Below, in pieces: positions 1 to 10,557 of a stretch of 64,000 bases of DNA. Position 1 is the first letter of the stretch. Every line of letters begins with the position of its first letter. The translations under genes and the position numbers were made by a program. The notes under the pieces were generated by a model. That model saw only the letters and a program-made list of their open reading frames with translations. It made no database searches and was not told the DNA's origin. The DNA comes from Siphonodentalium dalli (lineage: Eukaryota > Mollusca > Scaphopoda > Gadilida > Siphonodentaliidae): the NCBI GenBank assembly GCA_032622095.1, contig CP136069.1:18119326-18183325 (forward strand), in the 5' to 3' direction.

Positions 1-768
1 ATTGTATTTGAACTTTTTCTTCAATTTACTTTTAACACCTCCCTTCTGTCTTATTAACCACTGATCGAGACGAGACTCATCTTCATTCTCAACAGTTATG
101 GAGTCAGGGGTGGTGCCTAACGAACGATGTATTGTATGGTTATAACTTTTCACAATATCTTGTAGAATGTCGATATATCTAGCATTATTATGCTTTATCA
201 TATAACGCGAAATCTTCTGCTTTATAGTTTTTATGACCCGTTCCGAATAATTGGCTTTCATTTCGTTTTGAGTAAAAATTTGAGATATATGAAGACCCTT
301 TAGGTAACTTTTGACCCGTTTGTTTGTGAACTCCGAACCGCGATCCGTTCGGAGGACGCGCGGGGTTCTTCCACCTTCAAATATATGTTTCATAGCATTG
401 ATCACATTAATTGCAGTTTTCCTCTTTATAGCTTCACACCATAACTTCCTAGAAAAAATGTCAATCATTACTAACACGTAGGTGTAATTGTCGTTGTCTT
501 TGGAAACATCATTCATATCCATGAGGTCTCCATCCCATTGACTGTCAGAAGCGTTTACAATAACACGAGACCTCGGGAATTTTCGTCTAACACTTTTTGT
601 CAGGGAATAACTTTCATGATTTTGTAGCCACGTCACAATCTCGCGCTTGGAAATGTTGTGCTTATTTTCAGATTTTACAGTCTGATGCAACTTTGTAGCT
701 CCTGAGTACGATGCGGGGTGACCCGGATTAAAATAAATTGAACTCAAATAATCTTTCCAATCGGCCAT
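1..768 (-). CDS. Polinton/adintovirus-type integrase (partial, runs off left edge)
   Basis: Read from an ATG at 768 leftwards, the frame is open for 256 codons to the window edge, so the C-terminus is missing. The protein is a retrovirus-like (rve, RNase H-fold DDE) integrase of the kind carried by Polinton/Maverick and adintovirus elements. The N-terminal stretch MADWKDYLSSIYFNPGHPAS (residues 1-20) resembles the usual start of this family. Catalytic candidates are D81 in QWDGDLMDM, D142 in RTDRGSEF and E176 in ANYSERVIK; the D-to-E spacing fits the family roughly. It would insert the linear element into host DNA. It begins 5 bp after the preceding minus-strand gene ends, so the block is tightly packed. 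No stop or frameshift was found. Family assignment is from motif recognition; a chromodomain, if present, would lie outside the window. Confidence 0.85.
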   Translation of the reverse strand, partial: MADWKDYLSSIYFNPGHPASYSGATKLHQTVKSENKHNISKREIVTWLQNHESYSLTKSVRRKFPRSRVIVNASDSQWDGDLMDMNDVSKDNDNYTYVLVMIDIFSRKLWCEAIKRKTAINVINAMKHIFEGGRTPRVLRTDRGSEFTNKRVKSYLKGLHISQIFTQNEMKANYSERVIKTIKQKISRYMIKHNNARYIDILQDIVKSYNHTIHRSLGTTPDSITVENEDESRLDQWLIRQKGGVKSKLKKKFKYN

Positions 769-773
769 ATTGT

Positions 774-1145
774 TCACAGTGATAGCCAACGTTTCTTCTT
801 TATCTTGGTCAGCTTACCGGCGATTATACCAGGAGGTCTAGATATTTCACGCTTAACTCCTCTTATTTTCTTTTTTCTTTGCTTGGTACGTGTCTTTTTC
901 GATGTGTTAACTTCTGATTTTTGGATTGCATCCTGAGGTTCAGTCGTTTGAACTGTATTAACAATCTGATTATTCATCGGGTCCATTTCTTTATCCATTT
1001 CATCGGAAGGGCTACTATTGTTTGCCGAGATGTCGCTGTGTTCAATGTTAGACTCCGATGAAACTTTTTTGTGTTCACTTTTTTCAGTGTACCTCATATA
1101 TCTTTCATACGGGATCAAAACAGTTTTCTTCACAGACTCCATCAC
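774..1145 (-). CDS. Small basic linker protein of the Polinton-like block, unknown function
   Basis: 123 residues. The N-terminus (MMESVKKTVLIPYERYMRY) carries the 'K-T-V-L-I-P-Y-E-R-Y' signature that I recognise from small proteins next to integrase in invertebrate Polinton/adintovirus-like elements. The middle is acidic and low-complexity (Ser, Asn, Asp, Glu). The last 40 residues are very basic (KTRTKQRKKKIRGVKR) and end in RWLSL just before the integrase. The start overlaps the end of the upstream gene by 4 bp (ATGA), which suggests coupled or polycistronic expression typical of viral-type compact genomes. No enzymatic motif is visible. It could be a DNA-binding or core protein, or the detached N-terminus of an integrase precursor. 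Confidence 0.6.
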   Translation of the reverse strand: MMESVKKTVLIPYERYMRYTEKSEHKKVSSESNIEHSDISANNSSPSDEMDKEMDPMNNQIVNTVQTTEPQDAIQKSEVNTSKKTRTKQRKKKIRGVKREISRPPGIIAGKLTKIKKKRWLSL

Positions 1146-1465
1146 AAAAACTGTTTCAATTTAGGTTCAACGATGTTCAACATCAAAGTAATGGCGGTTG
1201 AGTGATTATTCACACTTTTTCTTTTCCTCAACAAACTCACAGATTTATCACTCAAGAATATATAAAATGATTTATATCGCCGTAATTTAGCTTTTTGTTG
1301 AACTGTAACTGTTAAACTATCATGTAGTAAATTGATCGTAATTTCAACCAGAACTTTCAACTGATTATTAGTTATCGATGTCAATAATGCGTTTCGTTGA
1401 GATCTTGATTGGGTTGATGCCAATAGTGTGGCAAAATTCAACTCATTACGTAATAATCGACTCAT
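1142..1465 (-). CDS. Small basic protein resembling the Polinton/adintovirus core-like (pX-like) family
   Basis: 107 residues, basic, probably helical. The central motif QQKAKLRRYKSF (about residues 57-68), followed by 'LSDKSVSLLRKRKS', matches the 'TxxQKxKLRRYK...LxxKxxSxKxKK' pattern I know from a small gene repeatedly found in Polinton-like elements of fish and invertebrates and compared with adenovirus core proteins. In that family a glycine-rich tail often follows; here the C-terminus is short and ends VEPKLKQFL. It lies 40 bp after the ATPase and overlaps the next gene by 4 bp. The role, probably genome condensation or capsid association, is inferred only from family resemblance. Confidence 0.6.
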   Translation of the reverse strand: MSRLLRNELNFATLLASTQSRSQRNALLTSITNNQLKVLVEITINLLHDSLTVTVQQKAKLRRYKSFYIFLSDKSVSLLRKRKSVNNHSTAITLMLNIVEPKLKQFL

Positions 1466-1505
1466 TTTATCGTGGCGACTCAGCTCCGATACTGTCCCCT
1501 TCTTA

Positions 1506-2171
1506 TTACGTAGTAGGTACGTAAATTATAGGGTCTTGGTTGGGAAACACGTCTGTTCGTAGCCTGTATTTATCCTCAGTGTGAGGGGACATATCTATTA
1601 TAAGATACGCAAATGGTTTCTTCATACAATCCTTGTATGCCTCAATGAGTACTTTAGATTTACCGGGATACAATTGTCTACCCAATGTGGAAATTTGTGA
1701 TCCATCCCTCAAATTTTTGAATAAAATTAGATATCCTGTGTTTAAGGCTATAGTTCTCGCAGCCTTGCCTTGTGCGTATAAATTTTGTGAAATAAACAGC
1801 ACCGAAAGACAGCGATGATGAGTTTGCTGCGTAAATAGTGTTTCAATCTCTTTTTGGTCAATAATGCGATGCATCAAGTCGTCTAATATTAACATATTAT
1901 GTTTACCATCAGCAAATTCTTCGATTTCTGTTTGGGTAGGTAATCCTTGATGCATGACCAAATTTTCGATTGATGATTCAATTTCATCATAGAAATTTTG
2001 ATAAATACCGTAACAGTACATTATTTTCTTAGGTGGATCTCTAGAATACATTCCATTAAGATTTTGCAGGAATCTGTAGACCCATCTCGTCTTACCAGAA
2101 CCAGTTGGTCCGGTGATGCAAATACTAGAACAAGGTTCAAATGGTATGGAGCTATGGTTAATTGGACCCAT
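1506..2171 (-). CDS. FtsK/HerA-type DNA packaging ATPase of a Polinton/adintovirus-like element
   Basis: 221 residues, intact. The Walker A motif GPTGSGKT is at residues 21-28 and the Walker B strand MLILDD at about 93-98. A 'VLFISQN' strand follows with the polar residue expected of a sensor motif, then AARTIALN, which may hold the arginine finger. Size and motif order fit the A32-like packaging ATPases that load DNA into the capsids of Polintons, adintoviruses and relatives. It is the first gene of the minus-strand block in reading order; the small basic protein follows after 40 bp. No major capsid, protease or PolB gene is visible in the window, so those would lie further left if the element is complete. 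A Walker ATPase of another family is possible, but the neighbouring integrase supports this call. Confidence 0.85.
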   Translation of the reverse strand: MGPINHSSIPFEPCSSICITGPTGSGKTRWVYRFLQNLNGMYSRDPPKKIMYCYGIYQNFYDEIESSIENLVMHQGLPTQTEIEEFADGKHNMLILDDLMHRIIDQKEIETLFTQQTHHRCLSVLFISQNLYAQGKAARTIALNTGYLILFKNLRDGSQISTLGRQLYPGKSKVLIEAYKDCMKKPFAYLIIDMSPHTEDKYRLRTDVFPNQDPIIYVPTT

Positions 2172-3577
2172 TTTTTTTTTGTGTTCACTGTGTCCTATTT
2201 ATTAGGAGCTATACAGTTCTTATATACATGATAAGTAAACATTTGTTATGGCTGTTGTAAATGAATTACCAGGATGTCACTGCAAGCTATAATATTATAA
2301 AAACCTACAGTTCTTATAACATTATTGGTTTTGGTAAGTGATGTGAATGTGTTTGGTGGATGTTGGGGGTTAGGTGTGGGCTGGTATTATCACGTTGGTC
2401 TGTGATTGAGTGTACAAAATTTCTTGTCAAGTGAACACCTGCAGATTATCTATTTTTCTAAACATGGAACATGTCTGAACCTATAATTGGTACAATAGCA
2501 GTGATATAATGTTACATCATCGGTGCTACCTGTAGTTTTCGGCATACAAAATGATCGTAAGTGTGACTGGAGTGATAAGGGGTTATTACGTAATGTTGTT
2601 ATAACAATGTGATCAAAGCAATTTGCATAATTGAGTGTCTCACGACCTGACGTAATATGTATGCATGTTTTATGGATAACTAATTATCGCGTGAATGACA
2701 CAGTTTATCAACCTTAATTGATACTAACTCGTTTTGTTCTAAATCGATTTGTTTTCTGAATACCATATAGCTGTGACCGGGGAAATAATATAATTCATTT
2801 GGTAAAGCAAAGGTGTGAAAGACACATTGTTAACACCAATGTGGCGTGTGTGATTGAGTGTACATCGCTCATGTTCCATGTAAAAATGGCTGAGATTAAA
2901 TGATCATTCATTCAATATGACAGTTCATTCTGGGGGGTTGTAATTTCGCCTTACAATTTTCGACCGTTAGGGATTCAACATAGTACATTTCAATACTTCC
3001 AATAATTGACGAAAATACACGCCTGTCATATGGGATAGAGAGAGTGTAAAGAATAAACGCTCTTTATTATTTATGTAAAAAGTAATAGTGTCTATTTTCA
3101 GGTATGACAATTATATGAACTGCGTCCGATAAAACACTGGAATGTATGCATTCATACCGTTGGTCACAATGTCCAATAAAGCTATTTCTAAACATCGATT
3201 AATAAATTCATGAAAAATATTTGAACAAAAAAATAACGAAAGATATTACGAGCAAATAATTTAACATTCGATATTTTTTAATATCGAGATTATCAGAAAC
3301 CGAAAAAACTCGTTATAAATTTTTTATTTAACCTTTTTTTTTAGAGAAATAATTTTGAGGGTTTTGAAATTTTGGGGTTTTGATAATTTGGAAGTTTGGA
3401 AATTTTTTGTGGAAAAAATTAATTTTCGGGTTTTTGAAATTTTTTGGAAAAAATAAATTTTTGAAGTTTTGAAATTTTTTTTTTGGGTTTTTGATATTTT
3501 AGGAATATTTTAGTACAACCAATTTTAGACCCCAAAGATTCTATTTTTAGATGTGGGTCTAACGAGGCCCTATATCT
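2172..3577. other. Non-coding flank of the Polinton-like block; no gene seen
   Basis: AT-rich sequence upstream of the ATPase. The minus-strand promoter of the block would lie here. No terminal inverted repeat of the element could be fixed, so whether this is element or host DNA is undecided. From about 3300 to 3530 there is low-complexity T/G-rich sequence (runs of 'gaaattttttggg'). Confidence 0.5.
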
Positions 3578-3870
3578 TCTGGTAAACATAAAGAGCGTTC
3601 TTTGTGGGTGAATTCCTGACATGGAACTAATAAAGAGCGTGTATGTCATTTGTGTGTGATTAGCCAGTGGCATTGTGCTGTCTTCTGTGACACAATCAGG
3701 CTCTTGCTAAAATATAGTAGGTCTTTATAATAATATGCTGTTTACGCGATGGTCATGGTATATATGAACGAAACTGTATGCGTTTTACTGTTTTTTTCTG
3801 TTTACGGTGATTGGAACAAATATGAATATTTTCGACAACTAAGGCCTCACGTGCCTTTAAAGATGCACAC
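3578..3870 (+). repeat. Dispersed direct repeat, copy 1 (second copy 4600-4878)
   Basis: The stretch starting 'ggtaaacataaagagcg' and ending 'acgtgcctttaa' recurs about 1.02 kb downstream with scattered substitutions and small gaps. Landmarks shared in order are 'tgtgtgatta', 'gcgctgt', 'tttacg' and 'aacaaatat'. There is no coding potential. Confidence 0.6.
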
Positions 3871-4599
3871 CTTTTTTAAACACATATGTTTGGCTCTCGA
3901 TATATTGTTATGAACTGTTCCAGGGACCAAAAGTAATAAATAAGAATGATGAGACCAGTAACACACAGACGATAAGACTTTCTGATCAAATATTGATATA
4001 TTAAAATGTTACAATTCATAGTCTATTACACGTTTGGATCTTTCTCTCCCTCAAGTGTTCGAGTACTATATAAAACGTGTAATTTACTATGAATTTTCTA
4101 AAGCCATTTAAATAAAATAATCTACAGTTTTGCGCAAACGAGGATTGCATCTATAGTTTATCTATGACTGAATTACTGGCCATCCCAAGGCACTTACTCC
4201 AACATAACCCTTGAAACATATTTGTGGGGGTAATTATCGATAAACTCGTAATGTATAGTCTGGTTCACCGCTTCAGTGATAGATATTCCTACGCGCCAAT
4301 ATTGCCGTCAGCTGAATCCTAATCTCGTCCATGCCCAATCCAGCTCCACTCACTGTTCCTTATCTATCCATGACGTCACCCTTAAAGATGCGGGCGGCCT
4401 TGATTGTGGGTATGCTGTTAAAATATTCACGTCAGTCAAAAACCGCCATAAACAGAAGGAATAGTAAGATATAGACATACTTTGTTCTTATGCCAATCAG
4501 AAATATGGCATAAACAGTATGTTATTGTCAATATTTTCCGCTTTGTTACGTAAACAAAAGCAAAGAAAGGTAGGTTTCCTGGCTTGTGTTTAGTCCGGA

Positions 4600-4878
4600 T
4601 ATGGTAAACATAAAGAGCGTTTATAGCATTTTTGTGTGATTAACCAATATAATTGCGCTGTGTTGTGTAAACAGAAGCACAACTACTGTAACACGAGCAG
4701 GTTCTTGTTTACGTACACCATCGAATGTCTTGACAACAATATACCATTTACGCTCTGGTTATGTTTGGCTTATGAGCGGAACTGTATATATTTTGGTGTT
4801 CCTTCTGTTGATGGCGATTTGAACAAATATAAATATTCCTGCAACGAACGCCACCCGTGCCTTTAAGCAGTACATGCC
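4600..4878 (+). repeat. Dispersed direct repeat, copy 2
   Basis: Second copy of the repeat at 3578-3870, in the same orientation. It lies inside the left arm of the large inverted duplication, but the right arm is much shorter at the matching place. It was therefore either inserted in the left arm or lost from the right. Confidence 0.6.
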
Positions 4879-5972
4879 GACGACGTTGCGGAGTAGATGT
4901 ATAGAGTTGGCGCCTGGTCTACTGACTTCCGTTACTAGCTTGTTGCTATATAAACAAACAAGAGGTGTCGCTTTTTTCGAAATTTGACAGTCAGTACATT
5001 CGCCCTGTATACATGTACTTTCAGAAAACACAAAACATCACACCTTTATATCCCATCAATATCATTGTCTCGATATCATTTGACCAATTTCTTGACATGA
5101 ATCCACAACAGACACGGCGTGAAACACACATATTGAGTAAACAATTTTCCATTCTTTCAATTCAACTTCAAAATCGCGGTAAAATCAAGACCGCAATTTG
5201 TAAGTGGTAAACATCTTAAAAAGACATCAGGTACATGTAGAAACGAATTGTTATGCATATTTATTTCTATTCGATGTGACTATTGTTTCATCTATATCAG
5301 CATTTTTAACGATAAGGGCGATGATAATGGAGGGACTATATTTTATCCAGCGCATTAAAATTAAAACAAAAAGTCGTGAATTGGCTGAGTGTTTTCTATT
5401 AAAAGTTTAAAGGAGCATGACGCTGCGAAAGTTGCTAAAGATGTTAAGATTTTTCCAGCGTTATCTCCCTTGACACTGTATATGTGTGAGTTTCTGGCAC
5501 AAATATGAGTAATGCGATACACAAGTTTGTGCGAAGATTTTCGACTAGATTTCTGACCACGTGCTAAACCAAAACATTAATGTGTGCATTGTGGAAAGAT
5601 GATTTATTGGTAAATTGTTGGTACTTTATTTTCACACATAACAAATGTGCTATTTTGCACACAGTATGCTTTGCGCAGTATAGACCAACACACTGGTTAG
5701 AATTGCACCAGAGTTTACTTTTGTGCAAGTTACAACTACATTTTCTGACAATAACAATTATATATATTTTGCTAGAATACATGTATGTTATGGATTTGTT
5801 TCAAATGACTCTATAATACAGGTTTGGGCAAAACTTTCAGCCCCCATAGTTTTTAAATTGTTTCAGGGCCCTAATTATTAAGACTGAATCGAGTTAGGCT
5901 ACCCCACCATGGATGAACCATTGTGGCCAGACATCAATATATATTTTTACATTGATAGTAGATTCCAAGTGG

Positions 5973-7540
5973 ACATCATTTTAAGTAAAGTGCTAATCAA
6001 ACTTCCACTTGTCCACCACTTTGCAGGTGATATGGAGTGGTTCTTGTTTTAGAAATTCCAAAACATTGGCATAACTGTTGTACTCAAAGTGATTCAAAAT
6101 TTGTACCTTGGTCACTATGTAAATATTTCGGAGTTCCATATCATGAGGAAAAATCTATTAAACAATCAATAATGACCTCAGCTTGTGGATGAGGCAATGG
6201 ATATGCTTCAAGAAATTTGGTATAATAAACAGTGATTTAAAGAATGAATTTATTGCATGTTTCTGTAACAGGTAAAGGGCCAAGAACATATATAGCTATG
6301 CGCTCTGATGGTTCTCATGGGCATCTATTATAAGTGGAGCTCTGATGGATTTTATTCTGGGTTTTCGTCCTTGATAGGATTGACAACAAAGAATAAAACC
6401 CTTAGTATCTGTGCTGATGCCATGCCAGTGACATGATTGTAAAATCTTACTTATTGTATTCCGCATCCCCAAATGACCACCAGTTATTATAATGTGAGCA
6501 GATTTTAAGTCTTTTTGCTTTAATTCCGTTGGTACAACCCATAATAATCTCATATGTTTAAGCTTTTCATCATACCATATTCTGCATAACATGTTATTTT
6601 CAAAGGTATAACTATTCCAATTTCTTAAATAGTATCGCAAATGAGGAGACTGCTCAGATATAAACTCAGTATTGGGCTTATCTTTGAATGTTTGTAAAAT
6701 AGAAATGAACTTACCAATTATGTTGTCATTGATTTGAGCCTTCCTCATGCCATCTTCTGCACTTACCAACTCTACAACATTAATTGGAATTCTGCTCAAT
6801 GCATCAGCATTTCTATACTGGGTACCAGCACAGTGTTGAACTGTGAAACCAAATTCACTGAGGATTTCGCACCACCTAGCCATCTGTCCATTTGGTTATT
6901 TAAATTTATGCAGCCATTGGAGATAACCATGATCTGTCCTGAGAAGGAACTTCCTCCCGAGCAGATACGGCATGTAATACCTAAGACATTTGATAACTGC
7001 TAATAATTCTTTCTGGGTTGTACTATATTTTTTCTCGGTGTATACCATTCTCAGCAATAATATGACCGAGATACTCCACTTTAGTTTGGCAGAAATTATA
7101 TTTTTCTGGGTTTAATTTTAAACCAGCATTCTTGATGCAACCTAGAACTATTTTAATTCGATCTAATTGCTGTTTAAACGATGAACTATATACAATGATA
7201 TAGTGAAAATATATTAGACATATCTGCCAATGTAAGCCCTTCAATACAATCTCCATGAAGCGCTCAAAAGTGCTTGGGACACATCATCCAAATGCTAGAA
7301 CTTTAAAATTATATATTGCTGTACCAGTCGTAAGGGCAGAGATTTCTCGGGAATTTTCATCCAGTTCTACCTGCCAGTATCCAGAAGATAAATCCAACGT
7401 AGAAAACCACTTTGAGCCAGTAAGATTGTCTAATGTTTCATCTATTCTTGGTCATGAAAATGCATCTTTATTTGTGATAGAATTAAGGGCCCTATAGTCG
7501 ACACAAAAACGATAATTAAGCTTATACACGGCGTTATATT
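5973..7540 (-). pseudogene. Degenerate Ty3/gypsy pol fragment (RT, RNase H, integrase)
   Basis: On the minus strand the order is reverse transcriptase (about 7540-7023), RNase H (7040-6780), H2C2 zinc-binding domain (6470-6360) and integrase core (6250-5990). RT shows 'STLDLSSGYWQVEL'; its active-site box reads IYFHYIIVYS, so the usual YLDD aspartates are lost. RNase H ends in the typical 'NADALSR'. In the zinc finger, 'LCCQSYQGRK' lacks the second cysteine. The integrase part shows 'LHSDQGTNF' and 'TTPYHLQSGGQ'. There are several in-frame stops, and a deletion joins the RT tail to the middle of RNase H. No LTRs were found. The fragment begins where the two arms of the inverted duplication stop matching, so it probably entered only the left arm. 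Confidence 0.85.
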
Positions 7541-8697
7541 AAAGATGCACAATTAATTATAGCTATGAAATATTAAAGGGACTCATGCTATCTATGCGAT
7601 AGTTTAAAGAGCCTTCACTGATACAAAGTACAATTGTTACACTAGTAACTCAGTTAGCCGTATCGGCGTTCAAAGTACAACTGTCTATCGACCACGAACT
7701 GCAAGTTACTGATGACTTCGAATCCCGAAATTAGTGACGAATTCGTCCAATTGACAACTTTACGTCAGCCATTTAAATGAGAACTTGTAGTTCGAAACAT
7801 ACCAATCCCCAACGAAAGTTTTATGACGATTTCGTCTACACGTACATTACCAGTCAAGAGAAGTTGTATATAAGCGCGCTATTTTCACAACCAATATCGC
7901 AATAATATTGCAAGTGGAAAGGCTTATAAGGCGCCACTTGTGATATTATTGCAATATTTTTCGCTTAATATCGCGATATCTTTGCTTAATATTGCTAAAA
8001 ATCTTGGGCTCAGAATTGTGAAATTTAATTCAATTTATTGCTTCTTCTATGTTGTCTATTTCATAAATGGAGACACTGTTTTAGATTTGTATATAATTAT
8101 AGTTGTAAATGCTATATGTAAACTATATGCACAGTATTTATTTAATATAAATATAACACTATCAGGTCTGTATGAAATTTAATGTGCTTATTATCATAAT
8201 ATTTTGCATTCAAGATCGCAATAATAAGAGTGACAGATTTTTGGTATTGTGCTATAATCGCACATTTTTCGAAATTACGTGCACTCAATATCGCAGTGAA
8301 GGTTAGCCTCAATATACCACCTCTCCTGACGGGTACCGTACATCCATCTACGGTCATTTTGTCAAAACGTTTTGTCTCCAATGTGTAGGATGTGAGATTT
8401 GAAGCAAAAGAATGGGATCATCCTACGCAACAACATATTATTTCTTATTTCCGCCAATTAATCGTATTTCTGATAGCAATATGGGCAGTTTTTTCTCTTC
8501 ACCTGACTAGTTGTTACGCTTTGCTATAAATACTTTGACGGTATCTATAAACGCGCATGTTTGGTGACTTGAAATCACGTGACTTTTCCTGTCGATTTCT
8601 CTCCATAACAATAGCATAATGAAATACGTTAGATATGACCTGTGTGTAGCCAAACCTGACTTTTATTAACTAATTGTCCATTTCTACATTTCAGTTA
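7541..8697 (+). other. Intron/5' region of acyl-CoA synthetase A, with a hairpin at 7893-7962
   Basis: No coding sequence was recognised. A hairpin lies at 7893-7962: arms of about 24 nt around 'gcaataatattgcaagtgg' and its complement 'ccacttgtgatattattgc', loop about 16 nt. The last bases 'tttctacatttcag' form a polypyrimidine tract plus AG acceptor directly before 'ttaatgatgaag'. The same acceptor is conserved in the inverted copy. An untranslated first exon is therefore expected further upstream; its position cannot be told. Confidence 0.55.
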
Positions 8698-10350
8698 ATG
8701 ATGAAGAACATCGACCAGCTCAGCTATGTTTCTAACAGTAAATGCTTTCCATGTATGGACACAATACCCCAACTCATAAGACGCCAAGCCGAAAACATCC
8801 CCGACAAGAAACTGTTCACTATCTACCACGAGCACAAAAGGGAAGGTAGTATTACTTTCGGGGAGTTATACTCGCAGTGTCGTAAATTTGCGTCAGTGTT
8901 ATCCAGTATCGGTATCAAAAAGGGCGATATCGTCGTTGTTTGTTTACGCAACTGTGTTAATTGGCTAATTATAGAGTACGGGATATGTCTTCTTGGAGCA
9001 ATTCCACTCAACAGCCAGATGCTACGGGATGACTTTTCTGACGTTCAGTACGTCATCGAGAAATCGTCGGCGAAAGCACTGGTATTTCCCGGCGATAACG
9101 ATAAAACGGTGTTGTATATCGCTGAGATGATGAAGGCAGCGATCCCAGATAAATCATCATTACAGCATGCAATATCTGTTAGCTCATCTCATCGTGAAGG
9201 ATTTCTTAATTTCCATGATATGATGGAAGCACCGGGTTCCATGTTTGATCCCGATAGCGTATATATTGATATGGACGACGCTGCTCTAATCCTGAGGTCT
9301 TCGGGAACAACTGGGCGACCAAAGCTTGTTCTACACTCACATCGTTCTCTGCTATCATGCTTCACACAAGTTTTCCATAACGAAGACTTCAAGGGGACAG
9401 TTGACGATTACATTCGTTTCACAAATTCGAATTTCGGTTGGCTTGGAGGCTGCCCGCTTGTTGATATAGTCCTTGGTGGCAGCGGTATTTCGTATACTGG
9501 GACAAACCTCCCGACTCATATTGATCGCATTCTTGAATGCGCGAGAAAAGAAAAAATTACCATGTTCCTTGTCACCGCACCTATTCTCAACGCTATCACC
9601 AGGTTGCCAGATTTGAGTGACTTTCCCGAGACGATTCAAATGTTTGGCATGGGAGGGGCTCCCATTAAAGCTGAATGGAAGAAACTGCTCCGACATGTTC
9701 CCATGGCATGGGCTGGATACGGCTCTCTTGAGCTCTGTGTGATATCAACAAAACTGTATGCAAAGGGCGAGGAGGTAATGGCTAATGCATCCGGATTCGC
9801 CGCAAATGGCGCGGAAATTAAAGTGTGTGACGACGAAATGAAGCTGGTTGAACGAGGCGTAATGGGTAGAATTTACGTCAGACACCAGTTGAGATTTCTA
9901 CAGTATTATGGCGATGACGAAACAACGCGAAAGGCAGTTTCAAAGTCAAACTGGTATGATACAAAAGATATTGGATATATTGACTACGATGGGGAACTGT
10001 TTGTCATAGGTAGAGGGGATGATACCATAAATCATGGGATAGTTACAACACAATGTAACGAGATAGAAAACTTAGTGATTCATGCTGCAATACCGGAAAT
10101 ACAGGATCTGGTTGTGGTTCCCGTTGATGATGAAATATACGGACAGAATAACTGCTATGTGGTGCTTCTGAAAGGTGGGGTCAAGATCAAGGAGAATGAG
10201 CTGAAGGAAAAGATTTGTGATATTATCACCAACGATAATTATAAACCACACGATCTGCTTTGTGTGGATCATTTCTCTTACAACGAAAATGGAAAAGTTG
10301 ATAGAAAGGAAATGATAAAACTTGCGGCCGCGATCCGGAAAGCATGTTGA
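8698..10350 (+). CDS. Acyl-CoA synthetase (ANL superfamily), copy A
   Basis: 550 residues from the ATG at 8698, which lies 3 bp after a clear splice acceptor; the frame stays open upstream only through the intron. It belongs to the AMP-forming acyl-CoA synthetase/ANL family, which activates a carboxylic acid with ATP and transfers it to CoA. Motifs are the ATP-binding loop RSSGTTGRPK (200-209), GYGSLE (340-345, family YGxTE), WYDTKDIGYID (419-429), GRGDD (438-442) and the C-terminal GKVDRK (532-537) with candidate catalytic K533. The length fits medium-chain or ACSF2-like enzymes. No signal peptide, membrane segment or C-terminal SKL is seen, so a cytosolic place is guessed; a mitochondrial leader on an upstream exon is not excluded. 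The substrate is unknown. The coding part is a single exon, intact, and about 88% identical to copy B. Confidence 0.9.
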   Translation: MMKNIDQLSYVSNSKCFPCMDTIPQLIRRQAENIPDKKLFTIYHEHKREGSITFGELYSQCRKFASVLSSIGIKKGDIVVVCLRNCVNWLIIEYGICLLGAIPLNSQMLRDDFSDVQYVIEKSSAKALVFPGDNDKTVLYIAEMMKAAIPDKSSLQHAISVSSSHREGFLNFHDMMEAPGSMFDPDSVYIDMDDAALILRSSGTTGRPKLVLHSHRSLLSCFTQVFHNEDFKGTVDDYIRFTNSNFGWLGGCPLVDIVLGGSGISYTGTNLPTHIDRILECARKEKITMFLVTAPILNAITRLPDLSDFPETIQMFGMGGAPIKAEWKKLLRHVPMAWAGYGSLELCVISTKLYAKGEEVMANASGFAANGAEIKVCDDEMKLVERGVMGRIYVRHQLRFLQYYGDDETTRKAVSKSNWYDTKDIGYIDYDGELFVIGRGDDTINHGIVTTQCNEIENLVIHAAIPEIQDLVVVPVDDEIYGQNNCYVVLLKGGVKIKENELKEKICDIITNDNYKPHDLLCVDHFSYNENGKVDRKEMIKLAAAIRKAC

Positions 10351-10557
10351 TTCTTGCTAATCGCAATTTCCCCCTAATATGTTTATCCCAATGTATAATT
10401 CCCTCTAATTTGTTATCCCAATGTATCCATATGTCCTATAAAGACAGGTCCGCCTGGCATTTTCTGCAGGCATGTCGATACAGAATGGAATATTATTTGG
10501 ACGCTAAAGCCAGTAGCACCGTTACATTTGGAACTACTGAAATTGTATATGTACTTT

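Larger units (their letters stand above)
3895..10557 (+). repeat. Left arm of a large inverted duplication (partner 45060-49175)
   Basis: Reading the right arm in reverse complement, recognisable matches occur at 3895-4200, at 5440-5972 and at 8665-10557 (the whole synthetase gene and its 3' flank). Examples are the block 'ccccaccatggatgaacc' at about 5900, mirrored near 47915, and 'gaccagtaacacacagac' near 3955, mirrored near 49120. The stretches between do not match: the left arm has a gypsy fragment and repeats, and the right arm has its own tandem array. The match stops near 10557 on the gene's 3' side and near 3895 on the far side. Confidence 0.85.

Noticed and set aside
6296-6883. Functional Ty3/gypsy integrase or RNase H gene
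   Set aside because: In-frame stops, loss of the RT aspartates and of a zinc-finger cysteine, and a deletion between RT and RNase H show a dead copy.
8674-8697. Upstream TTG start for the acyl-CoA synthetase
   Set aside because: Those eight codons are the polypyrimidine tract and AG of a splice acceptor; the ATG at 8698 is conserved in both copies.
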